Source: DATJGR01 sp963787045 (GTDB taxonomy: Bacteria; Pseudomonadota; Gammaproteobacteria; Pseudomonadales; Azotimanducaceae). From it: DNA of 64,000 nucleotides. Location of the stretch: positions 124,001 through 188,000 of the forward strand of contig CAWBBR010000012.1 in NCBI GenBank assembly GCA_963787045.1. Reading direction: 5' to 3'. A program made the position numbers and the translations under genes. The notes beneath the pieces are model-generated. The model saw only the letters and a list, made by a program, of their open reading frames with translations, did no database searches and was not told the DNA's origin. This document shows positions 53,926-63,805 of this stretch, piece by piece. How positions within the stretch are numbered: the stretch's first letter is position 1; each line of letters starts with the position of its first letter.

Positions 53926-55239
53926 CTACGAAATTGCCGGTTCCGCGCGCACCGGAAGGTCGGCGAGCGCGGGCGCGGTTCGCATCCGCAATGTCGCGAT
54001 GGCGCTGACGAACAACAGCGCAGCGAGCAGCAGCAGACCGCCGGTGAAACTACCGGTCGCCTCTTTCACGAGCCCCACCGCATAGGGGCCGACGAATCCG
54101 CCGAGGGCGCCGATCGTGTTGATCAACGCGATGCCGCCCGCGGACGCGCTGCTCGTCAGGAAGCGGCCCGGCAGCGCCCAGAACGGACCGCGGCTGCCGA
54201 GATCGCCGATCGCCGCAATGGTCAGCGCAATCATGCCGGGCACCGGCGACACCATGAACGCGCTCAGCGTGAAACCGACCGCCGCGATGAACGCCGGCAC
54301 CGCGATGTGCAGAATCCGCTCGCCGGTGCGATCGGAATTCACGCCGATGACCACCATGCCGATCGCCGCGCCGATGTACGGAATCGCCGAAATCAAGCCG
54401 ACTTCGAGATCGGTGAACCCCGACAGACCCTTGATGATCTGCGGCACCCACAACGTCAGACCGTAACTGCCGCACTGACACGCGAACATGATCAGCGCCA
54501 GCAACCACACCGTCGGGTGCAACAACGCCTGGCGCAGACCCACGCCGTGACGCGCCAGCGCCGCCTTCTGTTCTGCCTCGATGCATTCGCTCAGCCACGC
54601 GCGTTGATCGGGCGCCAGCCAGCGCGCCTGCGCAGGGCCGTCGGGCAGGTACGCCCAGACGACCACTCCGAGCACGATCGCCGGCGCGCCTTCGAGCAGG
54701 AACAACCATTGCCAGCCGGAGAGGCCCAACAGCCCATGCATGCCGAGCAGCAGTCCGGCGACCGGTCCGCCGACGACGATCGCGAGCGGAATGCCGATCA
54801 TGAACATCGACACGGCTCGGGCGCGCTGTTCGGCCGGATACCAGTTCGACAGGTAATAGATGATGCCGGGCAGGAAGCCCGCCTCGGCGACGCCGAGCAG
54901 GAATCGCAACACGTAGAAGCTCATCGGACTGCGCACGAACATCATCGCCACCGCGAGCACGCCCCACGTGACCATGATGCGCGCGATCCAACGCCGCGCG
55001 CCGACGCGCGCCAGTATCAGGTTGCTGGGAATTTCGCACAGCGCGTAGCCGATGAAGAACACGCCGGCGCCGAATCCATAGATCGACGCGCTGAAGCCGA
55101 GATCCTGGTTCATCTGCAGCGCGGCAAAACCGACGTTCACGCGGTCGAGCCATGCAACGATGTAGAGCAGCAGCAGGAACGGGATCAGGCGCCACGTCAC
55201 CTTCGCGATCGTCGCGCTTTCGAGCCCCTCTCTCGACAT
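53926..55239 (-). CDS. MFS anion:cation symporter (ACS family)
   Basis: A 437-residue 12-helix transporter similar to tartrate/phthalate/hydroxyphenylacetate permeases. Marks: FLLLLYIVAWLDRVNVGFAA, GYALCEIPSNLILARVGARR and LGVAEAGFLPGIIYYLSNWY. It probably imports an aromatic or hydroxylated carboxylate. A long ORF on the opposite strand is a shadow of this gene. Confidence 0.9.
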   Translation of the reverse strand: MSREGLESATIAKVTWRLIPFLLLLYIVAWLDRVNVGFAALQMNQDLGFSASIYGFGAGVFFIGYALCEIPSNLILARVGARRWIARIMVTWGVLAVAMMFVRSPMSFYVLRFLLGVAEAGFLPGIIYYLSNWYPAEQRARAVSMFMIGIPLAIVVGGPVAGLLLGMHGLLGLSGWQWLFLLEGAPAIVLGVVVWAYLPDGPAQARWLAPDQRAWLSECIEAEQKAALARHGVGLRQALLHPTVWLLALIMFACQCGSYGLTLWVPQIIKGLSGFTDLEVGLISAIPYIGAAIGMVVIGVNSDRTGERILHIAVPAFIAAVGFTLSAFMVSPVPGMIALTIAAIGDLGSRGPFWALPGRFLTSSASAGGIALINTIGALGGFVGPYAVGLVKEATGSFTGGLLLLAALLFVSAIATLRMRTAPALADLPVRAEPAIS

Positions 55240-55259
55240 CACCGAATCCCCCTCGTTCG

Positions 55260-56992
55260 TCAGCCGGTCGCGTCGCGCAGTGCGCTGCCCATCATCTGTT
55301 CGATCACGTGGCGCGTCATCGCCTGCGCCAGTTCGTGCTCGCCGATGAATACCTTGCCGGCGTTCTCCTTGCGCAGCAGCGCTCGCCTCTTCGTCGCTGT
55401 GCGTGCGCACCACCGTCTTCGACGTTCGGGTTCAGCGTCCGCGCGATCTCGATCATCTTGCGCGCACTGAACGTGTCGGGCGTCGCGATCACCAGCATCG
55501 CGCGCGCGCGCGATGTGCGCCTGGATCAGCACTGCCGGCTCGGACGCATCGCCCGAGACGGCCGGAATGCTCCTGCGCGCAGCTGCTCGACGAGTTCGCG
55601 ATTCTGCTCGGCGACCACGAACGGAATGCCGCTGCTGCGTCAAGCGCTTCGCGCGATCCGCTCGCCCACGCGACCGTAGCCGACCAGCACCACCTGGCCG
55701 GTCAACAGGTACTCTGGCTCACCGTCATCGGCAGTTCGGCCAGCGGATCGTCGCGGCGCTCCAGTCGCGCGCGCAAGCGCCGAACGCGCCGCGGATCCAG
55801 CGTCTGCAGCGGCTCGATCGGCGTTGAACATCAGCGGGTTCAGCGCGATCGAAATCAGCGCGCCGGCGAGGATCAGGCTCTGCCCTTCGGCCGGCAGCAG
55901 ATCCAGCGACACGCCGAGGCCCGCCAGGATGAACGAGAACTCGCCGATCTGCGCGAGGCTCGCCGACACCGTCAGCGCGGTGTTGAGCGGGTAGCGGAAC
56001 GCCAGCACGAGCAGCGAACGCCGCCAGCGTCTTGCCGATCATGATGATCGCGACCACCGCGAGCACGTGCAGCGGCTCGCGCACCAGCATCGCCGGGTCG
56101 AACAGCATGCCGACCGAGACGAAGAACAGCACCGAGAACGCGTCGCGCAGCGGCAGCGACTCCTCGGCCGCGCGGTGGCTGAACTACGATTCGCGCAGCA
56201 CCATGCCGGCGAAGAACGCACCGAGCGCGAACGACACGCCGAACAGCTCCGCCGAACCGTACGCGATGCCCACCGCCGCCGCGATCACGCACAGCGTGAA
56301 CAGCTCGCGCGAGCCCGTGCGCGCGACCTGCCACAGCAGCCACGGAAACACGCGCCGGCCGACGACCAGCATGAACGCGACGAACAGCGCGACCTTGCCG
56401 AGCGTGACGCCGAACGCGGTCAACAGATCGCCGTTGGACATTTCGGCCTCGGCGCCGTTGCCGCCCAGCCAGCCCGACAACGCGCGGCAGCAGCACGAGC
56501 ACCAGCACCATCACGAGGTCTTCGACGACCAGCCAGCCGACGGCGATGCGACCGTTGATCGATTCGAGCATGGCCGCGGCTTTCGAGCGCCCGCAGCAGC
56601 ACGACCGTGCTCGCTACCGACAGCGCCAGACCGAACACGATGCTGGCGCCGAGGCTCCAGCCCCACCACGTGGCCGTCAGCGCGCCGAGCGCGGTCGCGA
56701 CGGCGATCTGCACGATCGCGCCCGGCAGCGCGATCCGGCGCACGTCGAGCAGATCGTCGAGCGAAAAGTGCAGACCGACGCCGAACATCAGCAGCATCAC
56801 GCCGATCTCGGCGAGCTGCTGCGACAGCTCCATGTCGGCCACGAAGCCGGGCGTCGCCGGGCCGATGATGACGCCGGCGACCAGATAGCCGACGAGCGCG
56901 GGCAGGCGCAGCCGCACCGCGATCAAGCCGAGCACCAGCGCCAGCCCGAGCGCGGCCGCGATCGTCGTGATCAGGCTGATGCTATGCGGCAT
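55260..56992 (-). pseudogene. YbaL/KefB-type cation:proton antiporter, about nine frameshifts
   Basis: The N-terminal membrane part (LRLPALVGYLVAGVIIGPAT, VMLLMFGVGLHFSLDDLLDV) is intact, but the rest of the exchanger and the TrkA-N nucleotide-binding domain (VVLVGYGRVGERIA; C-terminus HVIEQMMGSALRDATG) are scattered over three frames with many breaks between 56560 and 55380. All segments are in the right order. As with the broken monooxygenase, poor sequence quality in a GC-rich stretch is the likelier reason. The intact protein would exchange K+ or Na+ for protons. Confidence 0.75.
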
Positions 56993-58037
56993 CGACTATG
57001 CCGGCCGCCAATTCGCGCGTCAGATCCGCCGCGGGAATCTCGCGGAATCCGGTCGGATTCTGGCCGCACCACAACGGCGTGAAGTCGCCGCTGCCTTGCG
57101 CCTCCGCTTTCGCGCGGATCGGCGCCAGTGCGGCACCCGCCAACGGAAACGCCGGCACCGACGTCGACATCGGACCCTGCTCGCGAACGATGCGATTGAC
57201 GATGCCGCGCGCCGGTCGTCCGGTGAACACGTTGGTCAACGCGGTATGCCGCGCCGCATCGCTCTTGAGGGCCGCGCGATGCACTGCGCTGATGGTGACT
57301 TCGGGGCACAACAGATACGCGCTGCCGACCTGCGCGGCCGCCGCGCCGAGCGACAGCACCGCGGCAACTCCCTTTGCGTCGGCGATGCCGCCTGCGGCGA
57401 CAACCGGCACCTTCACCACCCGCACGATCTGCGGCAGCAGCGCGAAGATGCCGATCTGCGTGGTGATGTCGCTGCTCAGAAACATGCCGCGATGCCCGCC
57501 CGCTTCGACACCCTGTGCGATGACGACATCGGCGCCGTGATCCTCGAGCCACCGCGCCTCGTCTACCGTGGTCGCCGACGACAGCACTGTGGCGCCCCAC
57601 GCTTTCACGCGATCGACGAGATCGGCGGACGGCAGGCCGAAGTGGAAGCTGACGACCGGCGGCGCGAATTCGCTCAGCAGGTCGGCCAGCCCCGCATCGA
57701 ACGGCCGACGGCCGCCGCCTTCCGGAATACCGGCGGGATCGATCGCGAACTCGCGGTAGTACGGCGCGAGTCCGCCGCGCCACGCCGCTTCGCGCGCCGC
57801 ATCGGCGACCGGCGGCACGTGGCAGAAACAATTCACGTTGAACGGACGGTTCGTGCCGGCCCGCACCGACTTCAACTCCGCGCGCATCGCATCCGCCCCG
57901 AACATCGCGGTCGGCAGCGAACCGAGTCCGCCGGCGTTGCTGACGGCGATCGCGAGTGCGCTGCCCTGCACGCCGGCCATCGGCGCCTGAATGATCGGAA
58001 TCGATATGCCGAGGCGCTTCTGCAGGTTCCTGTCCAT
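56982..58037 (-). CDS. Nitronate monooxygenase-type flavoprotein
   Basis: A 351-residue FMN-binding barrel (2-nitropropane dioxygenase family). Features: IPIIQAPMAGVQGSALAIAV, DVVIAQGVEAGGHRGMFLSS (with the catalytic-His region), VPVVAAGGIADAKGVAAVL and LGAAAAQVGSAYLLCPE. It oxidises nitronates in known members. The end overlaps the antiporter start by 11 bases. Confidence 0.9.
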   Translation of the reverse strand: MDRNLQKRLGISIPIIQAPMAGVQGSALAIAVSNAGGLGSLPTAMFGADAMRAELKSVRAGTNRPFNVNCFCHVPPVADAAREAAWRGGLAPYYREFAIDPAGIPEGGGRRPFDAGLADLLSEFAPPVVSFHFGLPSADLVDRVKAWGATVLSSATTVDEARWLEDHGADVVIAQGVEAGGHRGMFLSSDITTQIGIFALLPQIVRVVKVPVVAAGGIADAKGVAAVLSLGAAAAQVGSAYLLCPEVTISAVHRAALKSDAARHTALTNVFTGRPARGIVNRIVREQGPMSTSVPAFPLAGAALAPIRAKAEAQGSGDFTPLWCGQNPTGFREIPAADLTRELAAGIVDAA

Positions 58038-58216
58038 GATTTCGTGTACCTATATACGTACGTCATGTGTCGCGCCGTGCGACCCGGCGGCCCTCCCGCG
58101 CCGGTGTCCGATTGCAGCATACCGTGCGTCCGGCTGATCCAGAGAATCGATACAAGACTGCTCTTTCGGATTTTTCGCTCGTAGCATCGCGGTGTTGGTC
58201 AACCGGGGCACACGCG

Positions 58217-59633
58217 ATGGCACGTCCGTTTCCGACCGATAACCCGCTCCTGCAGGGTGGCTTCGAGCCGATCCGCATGGAGTGCGACAACGCCGATCTC
58301 TTCGTCCACGGCGAACTTCCGTCCGAGCTGAACGGGACGCTGTACCGGATCGGTCCGAATCCGCAGTTCGCGCCGCGCGGCCGGTACAACCCGCTGCAGG
58401 CCGACGGCATGGTCCACGCGTTTCACGTCGCGGATGGACGCGTGGCCTATCGCAACCGTTGGGTGCGCACGCAACAGTGGACGCTCGAACGCGCGGCCGG
58501 CCGCGCGCTGTTCGGTACGTCGGGCGATCCGCGCGACACGGATCCGGAAGTCGCGGGGGTGCGCACCGACGGCGTCGCGAATACCCACATCGTCTCGCAT
58601 GGCGGCAAACTGCTGGCGCTCGAAGAAGGACACGGCCCCATCGAGATCGATCCGCGGTCGCTCGATACGATCGGGCCGTGGACCTTCGATCACCAGTTGC
58701 CCGGCAACATGACGGCGCATCCGAAGATCGATCCGATCACGGGCGAGATGCTGTTCTTCGCGAACTTCCCGTCGCGCGCATTCACCGGAGAAATCACGTT
58801 CTTCGTCGCCGACGCGCAGGGTCGCATCGTGCGTCATCAATCCGTGCAGGGGCCGTTTCCGGCGCTGGTGCACGACTTCGCGATCACCCACGACTACGTG
58901 ATCTTCGCGGTGTGTCCGCTGACGTTGTCGATAGAGCGCGCGCGTGCGGGCGGTGCGCCGATCGCATGGGAGCCGTACCTCGGCACACACGTCGGGGTGT
59001 TGGCGCGCGACGGCCGCGCCGAAGACACGCGCTGGTACACGGGCGATGCATGCATGGCGTGGCATTCGATGAACGCGTTCAACAAAGGTCCGCGGATCTT
59101 CATCGATGTCTGCCAGCAGGAAGCCCCCGCGTTTCCGGCGGCGCATGGTCCGATGCCGGAGGAAACATCGCTGCGCCAGTATCTGACGCGCTGGACGATC
59201 GACCGGTCCGAAGGCGAGGAATTCGGGATGCAGCGCCTCAGCGACGTCGTCTGCGAGTACCCGCGCATCGACGAGCGCCGCGTCGGCCTGGCCTATCGAT
59301 ACGGATACGTCGCGTGCATCGGCGGTCCGGGCACGGGCGACATGTTCCACCGCGCGATCGGGCGATTCGACCACGACACCGGCGAGATGCAGACATTCCA
59401 CGCCGGCGATCGCTCGGCGGTGTCCGAACCGGTGTTCGTCGCGAGAGATGCGGGAAGCGGGCGAAGGCGACGGCTTCCTGTTGGCGACGATCTTCGACGA
59501 AGCGCGCAACGCGAGCCAGCTCGCGGTGTTCGATGCACAGCACGTCGCGGACGGCCCGATCGCCCGCGCCGACCTCGATCACCGCGTGCCCATGGGATTT
59601 CACGGTTCGTGGCGCGACGCAGCCCTGGGTTAG
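58217..59633 (+). CDS. Carotenoid oxygenase family protein, one frameshift
   Basis: An iron-dependent beta-propeller dioxygenase of about 470 residues. Candidate iron-ligand histidines are seen in NMTAHPKIDPITGEM, LVHDFAITHDYVIFA, CMAWHSMNAFNKGPR and HRVPMGFHGSWR. The last part (EGDGFLLATIFDEARNASQL) is in the next frame after about 59448. Members cleave carotenoids, stilbenes or lignin-derived alkenes; which one is unknown. It is divergent from the nitronate monooxygenase gene. Confidence 0.88.
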
Positions 59634-59665
59634 GACGCGTGAGCGTGCCGCTCGTCGAATCGAGT

Positions 59666-60389
59666 TCACTGACGCTTGTCGCGCCACGCGTTCTTCTTGC
59701 CGGTTCGCAGCTTCGTCCGCGTCTCGCGTTTGACGCGCGCGGCGAGTCGCGCGTCGTGTTCGGCGAGGAAGTTCTCGACCGCGGCGCGATCCCAATTGAC
59801 GAGGCAGCGCAGCGCCCAACTCATCGCCTTCACGACCATGTCTTCGCGATCGTCGATCAGCAGATTCGCGATCGCGAGCGTGCGTTTCGTATCGCCGGCG
59901 CCGCCGTGCGTCTTGGTGTTGAGCACCACCGTCGACACCAGCGCCGCCCGTCGCCGCCACAGGTCGTCGCTCTTCGCCCAGCGCCGCACGTCGGCGTCGC
60001 GAATCAGACCGCGCAACCATGCGGCGCCGGCAATGTAGATGCCGTAGCCGTCGACTTCGTCCCACGACGAGTTGCCGGCGCCCAGCGCCTCGACCGTCGC
60101 GAGATCGAGTTGCGACAACGCCGTCGAGTGCTTGTTGATCAGTTCCCAACCGACCCAGCGGGCGCGATTCGCTTTCATTTCCGACGACGCGGCGATGGCC
60201 GCGCCGATCGCCACTACGTCGGCGGCGTCGGCGTTCTTCACCAACGCGCTCAGGCGTTTGCGGACGTCGCGCGCGCCCGGCACGCCGGCGCCGCTTCGAC
60301 AGGATCTCGTCGATCGCACTGCGCGCCAGCCGATCCCGCTCGGCTTTTGACAGCCGCTGCGTCGGCGACGTCGCGGCCCGTTTTGCCAT
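59666..60389 (-). CDS. DNA alkylation repair (AlkD-like) protein, one frameshift
   Basis: A HEAT-like-repeat protein of the DNA alkylation repair group. Long central part: NADAADVVAIGAAIAASSEM, ANRARWVGWELINKHSTALS, LNTKTHGGAGDTKRTLAIAN and DREDMVVKAMSWALRCLVNW, the last being the typical late-domain pattern. The N-terminus (RAATSPTQRLSKAERDRLAR, IDEILSKRRR) is in another frame and joins near 60298. It would excise alkylated purines. Confidence 0.75.
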
Positions 60390-60508
60390 CCGCGAGACTC
60401 CCTCGATATCGGACGGGGAATTCTCGCTCGCAAAATCGTCCGCGTCGCCGTCACGGCACTCGCAGTATGATCCGTCGTTCCCGCATCACGCTTCGTAGGA
60501 GAACGATC

Positions 60509-61551
60509 ATGGCTCAAGCTTTGCGAACGCTCGGCCGCTCCGGGCTCAAGGTATCGCCGCTGTGCCTCGGCGCAATGAACTTCGGCAACGATCAGTTCGG
60601 CTGCGACGAGAAAGCGTCGATCGCGATCATTCACGCGTATCTGAACGCCGGCCACAATTTCATCGACACCGCCAACGTCTACTCGGCGACCAAGTCGGAA
60701 ACGATCGTCGGCAAGGCCGTGAAAGACCGGCGCGATTCGGTCGTGATCGCAACGAAAGCGTCGTCGCCGCTCGGTCCGGGGCCATTCGACTCCGGCTCCA
60801 GCCGCAAGCACGTCGTAAAGGCGTGCGAGGACAGCCTGCGCGGCTCGACACCGACTACATCGATCTGTATCAGATGCATCGCTACGACGAGGCAACGCCG
60901 CTCGAAGAGACGCTCAGCACGCTCAACGACCTCGTCCGCCAGGGCAAGGTGCGTTACATCGGCGTCTCGAACTGGACCGCGTCGCAGATCGTCGAGGCCT
61001 GCCTGGTCATCGCCGCGAAAGGTTGGGAGCCGCTGGTCAGCCTGCAACCTCAATACAGCATTCTGACGCGCGACATCGAAGTGGAGATTCTGCCGGCCTG
61101 CCAGAAATTCGGACTCGGCATCATTCCATGGAGCCCGCTCGCCGGCGGCATGCTCACCGGCAAATACAAGGCGAACGAGGAACCGCAACAGGGCACGCGC
61201 TTCGCGGCACCGGGGCCGTTCCAGGCGATCTGGCGCACGCGCGCCCTGAACGAACGCAATCACGCGATCGTCTCCGTCGTGCTCGAGGAAGCTGGCAAGC
61301 TCGACGTCTCGCCGATCGCGCTGGCGTTGGCGTGGAACCTCGCCCGGCCGGGCATCGTCTCGCCGATCATCGGGCCGAAGAACGAACAGCAGCTGAAAGA
61401 CAACCTGGCCGCGCTCGACGTGACGCTTCCTGCCGACACCATCGAGCGGATCGACGCTGCAAGCGAGCCGCATCTGCCGTACCCGCACGATTTCATGAAG
61501 ATGGCGCGGCAACTCACGGCGATGCTGGTTGCGCAGAACGCCAAGCGCTAA
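60509..61551 (+). CDS. Aldo/keto reductase, one frameshift
   Basis: An NADPH-dependent oxidoreductase of about 347 residues: RTLGRSGLKVSPLCLGAMNF, YLNAGHNFIDTANVYSATKS, then after a break near 60845, TDYIDLYQMHRYDEATPLEE, GKVRYIGVSNWTASQIVEAC and ALALAWNLARPGIVSPIIGP. Catalytic Asp, Tyr, Lys and His positions are present. ATG at 60509 follows AGGAG. The substrate is open. Confidence 0.88.
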
Positions 61552-61574
61552 CGGTCTCATCAAGGGGTGTCGCG

Positions 61575-62242
61575 ATGGCGGGTTCGAAGCCCCGCATCGT
61601 CTACTTCGACATTCGCGGGCGTGCCGAGGCGATCCGGCTGATGTTCGAGGAGCTCGGCGTCGCGTACGACGAGCTGCGGCTGCGCAGCAGCGCGCAGTGG
61701 AAAGCGATGAAGCCGGACACGCCGTTCGGCGCGCTGCCGATCTACGAAGAAGGCGATCTGCGGTTCGCGCAGACCCAGGCGATATACCGCCACATCGCGC
61801 GCACTCGCGGTCTGTACGGCCGCGACGAGCGCGAGCGGATCGAGTGCGACGTGGGCGCCGAAGCGCTGAACGACGCGATCGAGAATCTGTGGCGGTTGTT
61901 CTGGGAACCGGACTACAAGGAGCAGCTCGAGGCGTTCGAGCGCGGGCCGCTCGCTGAAGCGCTGCTCGATCTCGAACGCTGGTTCACGCGGTCGTCCCGT
62001 CGCCGACCTACTGGGTCGGCGACGCGTTGACGTACGTCGACTTCGTCGCGTACCGATACCTCGATGAGATCGACGCGCTGTTTCCGGCCGCACTCGCCGC
62101 GCGTCCGGCGTTGTTCGCGTTCCACCGCGCGTTTCAGGCGCGCCCGCGCATCGCGGCATACATCGCGTCGGGCCGCCGCCCGTCGGCGTTCGGCATCGTC
62201 ATCGACGGCGTGAAGATGGACCCGCGTCAGACGACTGCGTGA
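61575..62242 (+). CDS. Glutathione S-transferase (sigma/pi-like), one frameshift
   Basis: The N-terminal domain RIVYFDIRGRAEAIRLMFEE (Tyr catalytic position) and LPIYEEGDLRFAQTQAIYRH are as in sigma- and pi-class GSTs. The C-terminal domain (YWVGDALTYVDFVAYRYLDE, FHRAFQARPRIAAYIASGRR) is in another frame after about 62000. Such bacterial GSTs detoxify electrophiles and peroxides. It lies 23 bases after the reductase gene. Confidence 0.85.
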
Positions 62243-62657
62243 GCTTCGGGTCGCATACGCTGCAACTCGTCGGCGAAATCTGCCTTCAGGCGCGCATTTG
62301 CGCCGGATCGTAGATAGAACCGTTCCGATGCGATTCGATCGCCGCGCCACGTCTGGTGCGCCAGCTCTTCGATGCGCATCACGGTGTCGTCGGGACGGGT
62401 GAATTCGAATACCCAGTGAATCACCACCTGATCGCCGCTGATGAACACGGGCGCGATCAGCGACGTGACCACGTCCTTTGTGCGCGGCCAGCATCTTGCG
62501 CTCCGACTTCCATCAGCGCCGCGCGCGGACCGCGCGGCGGACTCAGGTTCTCCTGCATCGTTGCATCGTCGTGATAGAACGACTTCGATCGCCTGTCACG
62601 TGCTCGTTCGAGCAGCACACAGTCGACGAATTCCTGAACGCGATTTGCCGTGGGCAT
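62227..62657 (-). CDS. SnoaL/NTF2-like protein, one or two frameshifts
   Basis: The N-terminal half (PTANRVQEFVDCVLLERARD, SFYHDDATMQENLSPPRGPR) and the C-terminal half (SLIAPVFISGDQVVIHWVFE, RIEELAHQTWRGDRIASERF) are in different frames that meet near 62480-62490. Together they form one NTF2-fold chain of about 143 residues. Possible roles include isomerase or lyase. It converges on the GST gene with a 16-base overlap. Confidence 0.7.
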
Positions 62658-62670
62658 GTGTTTCTCCTGT

Positions 62671-63068
62671 CTAAGGAACGGATGGTTTGCACGCCAACAT
62701 CACCGCGCCGAGCGATACGACCAGCGCGATCGATCCGCTCATCGTCAGACCGACGCTCGGCACGGATGCCGACGCGATGCAACGCTTCGCTGCCCGGCCG
62801 GATAGGTCGCCGACAGCATCAGCCCCGCCGCAATGGCGTACAACGAAATCGCGAGCATCCCCGCCCACACCGGCGCAAGTCTCCCGAACGACAGCTTCGG
62901 CCACAGCAGACCCACCGCGATCAGAAACGTGCCGGATCCGAGCGCCGCCGCGTGTGCGCCGCGCGCGACGTCGACGCGCTCGAAACCCGGAATGGCGAAT
63001 CCCTGCAACAGCGCGAGAAAGAACAGCACCAACCCGGCAAGGCATAATCTGTGTTCGATGCGCGACAT
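62671..63068 (-). CDS. Small membrane protein resembling hydroxylaminobenzene mutase, one frameshift
   Basis: A protein of about 132 residues with four hydrophobic helices: LCLAGLVLFFLALLQGFAIP, AHAAALGSGTFLIAVGLLWP, VWAGMLAISLYAIAAGLML and, after a break near 62790, SGSIALVVSLGAVMLA. The arrangement and the H-x-G-x-FLIA-GLLWP stretch resemble hydroxylaminobenzene mutases, which rearrange N-hydroxyanilines. The identification is tentative. It is divergent from the TetR regulator. Confidence 0.55.
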
Positions 63069-63121
63069 CGGCGGACTCCTCGATCGTTTCGATCGCCTGT
63101 GAACTTCGCTTTGATTAATAT

Positions 63122-63138
63122 ACCGACTGCTGGTCTGT
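63122..63138. promoter_or_regulatory. TetR-type operator 1
   Basis: ACCGACTGCTGGTCTGT, an imperfect palindrome centred on C63130. The divergent position and the similarity to operator 2 (14 of 17 bases) point to the adjacent TetR regulator. Confidence 0.6.
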
Positions 63139-63142
63139 ATTT

Positions 63143-63159
63143 ACCGTCTGATGGTCGGT
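63143..63159. promoter_or_regulatory. TetR-type operator 2
   Basis: ACCGTCTGATGGTCGGT, arms ACCG/CGGT. It begins exactly 21 bases after operator 1, so two dimers would sit on the same face of the helix. Confidence 0.6.
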
Positions 63160-63184
63160 TTTGTCAACTGTTGAGGCGACGGAT

Positions 63185-63795
63185 GTGGTGAATCAAGCAC
63201 AACGCAGAGAAACGACGATTGCGGAGATACTGCGCGTTGCGCGCGCATTGTTCGGCAAGCGCGGTTTCGCCGCGACCAGCATCGATCGAATTGCGGCCGA
63301 AGCCGGGCTCGCCAAGGGCGCCGTGTACCATCACTTCGCGTCCAAAGAGGCTGCTCTTCACCGCGGTGCTGGAGGCCGTTCAGGCCGATGTGGCGAAGTC
63401 GCCGCTGCCGGCTTCGGTCGCGCGCCTCACCGACCCGCTCGATCAGATCGCCGCGGGCGTTCTGCACTACCTGGTCTCAACCAACGAGCCGGATACGCGG
63501 CGCATTCTGCTGATCGACGGCCCTACCGTGATCGGCTGGCAGAAGTGGCGCGAAATCGACGCCCGCATATTCGGCGCGGGTGCGAAAGCCGCCATCACGT
63601 ACGCGCTGGCGCCCGAACGTTAAAGCGGCACAGATCGATGTGATCGTTCACCTGCTGATGGGATCCGTTACCGAAGCGGCGCTCGTCTGCGCCAGCTCGC
63701 CGCGACCGAACGTGCAAGCGCGCGCGTTCGCCGCCGAGATTCGCGCAATGCTCGAAGGCGTGCGCGCCTCTCACGGCGCTGGCAAACCCCGGTGA
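63185..63795 (+). CDS. TetR-family transcriptional regulator, two frameshifts
   Basis: The DNA-binding domain is complete: TIAEILRVARALFGKRGFAA, TSIDRIAAEAGLAKGAVYHH and FASKEA. The ligand-binding domain follows in other frames: LLFTAVLEAVQADVAKSPLP to DARIFGAGAKAAITYALAP in one, then QIDVIVHLLMGSVTEAALVC to the end. Breaks lie near 63350 and 63615. GTG at 63185 has GAGG about 8 bases upstream; a TTG at 63161 would overlap the operators' edge. It probably represses itself and the divergent membrane gene. Confidence 0.82.
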
Positions 63796-63805
63796 TCTGC
63801 TTTTT

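Noticed and set aside
53722..55470. 582-codon open frame on the plus strand
   Set aside because: It lies antisense to a clear MFS transporter and is an Arg/Gln/His-rich chain with no domain.
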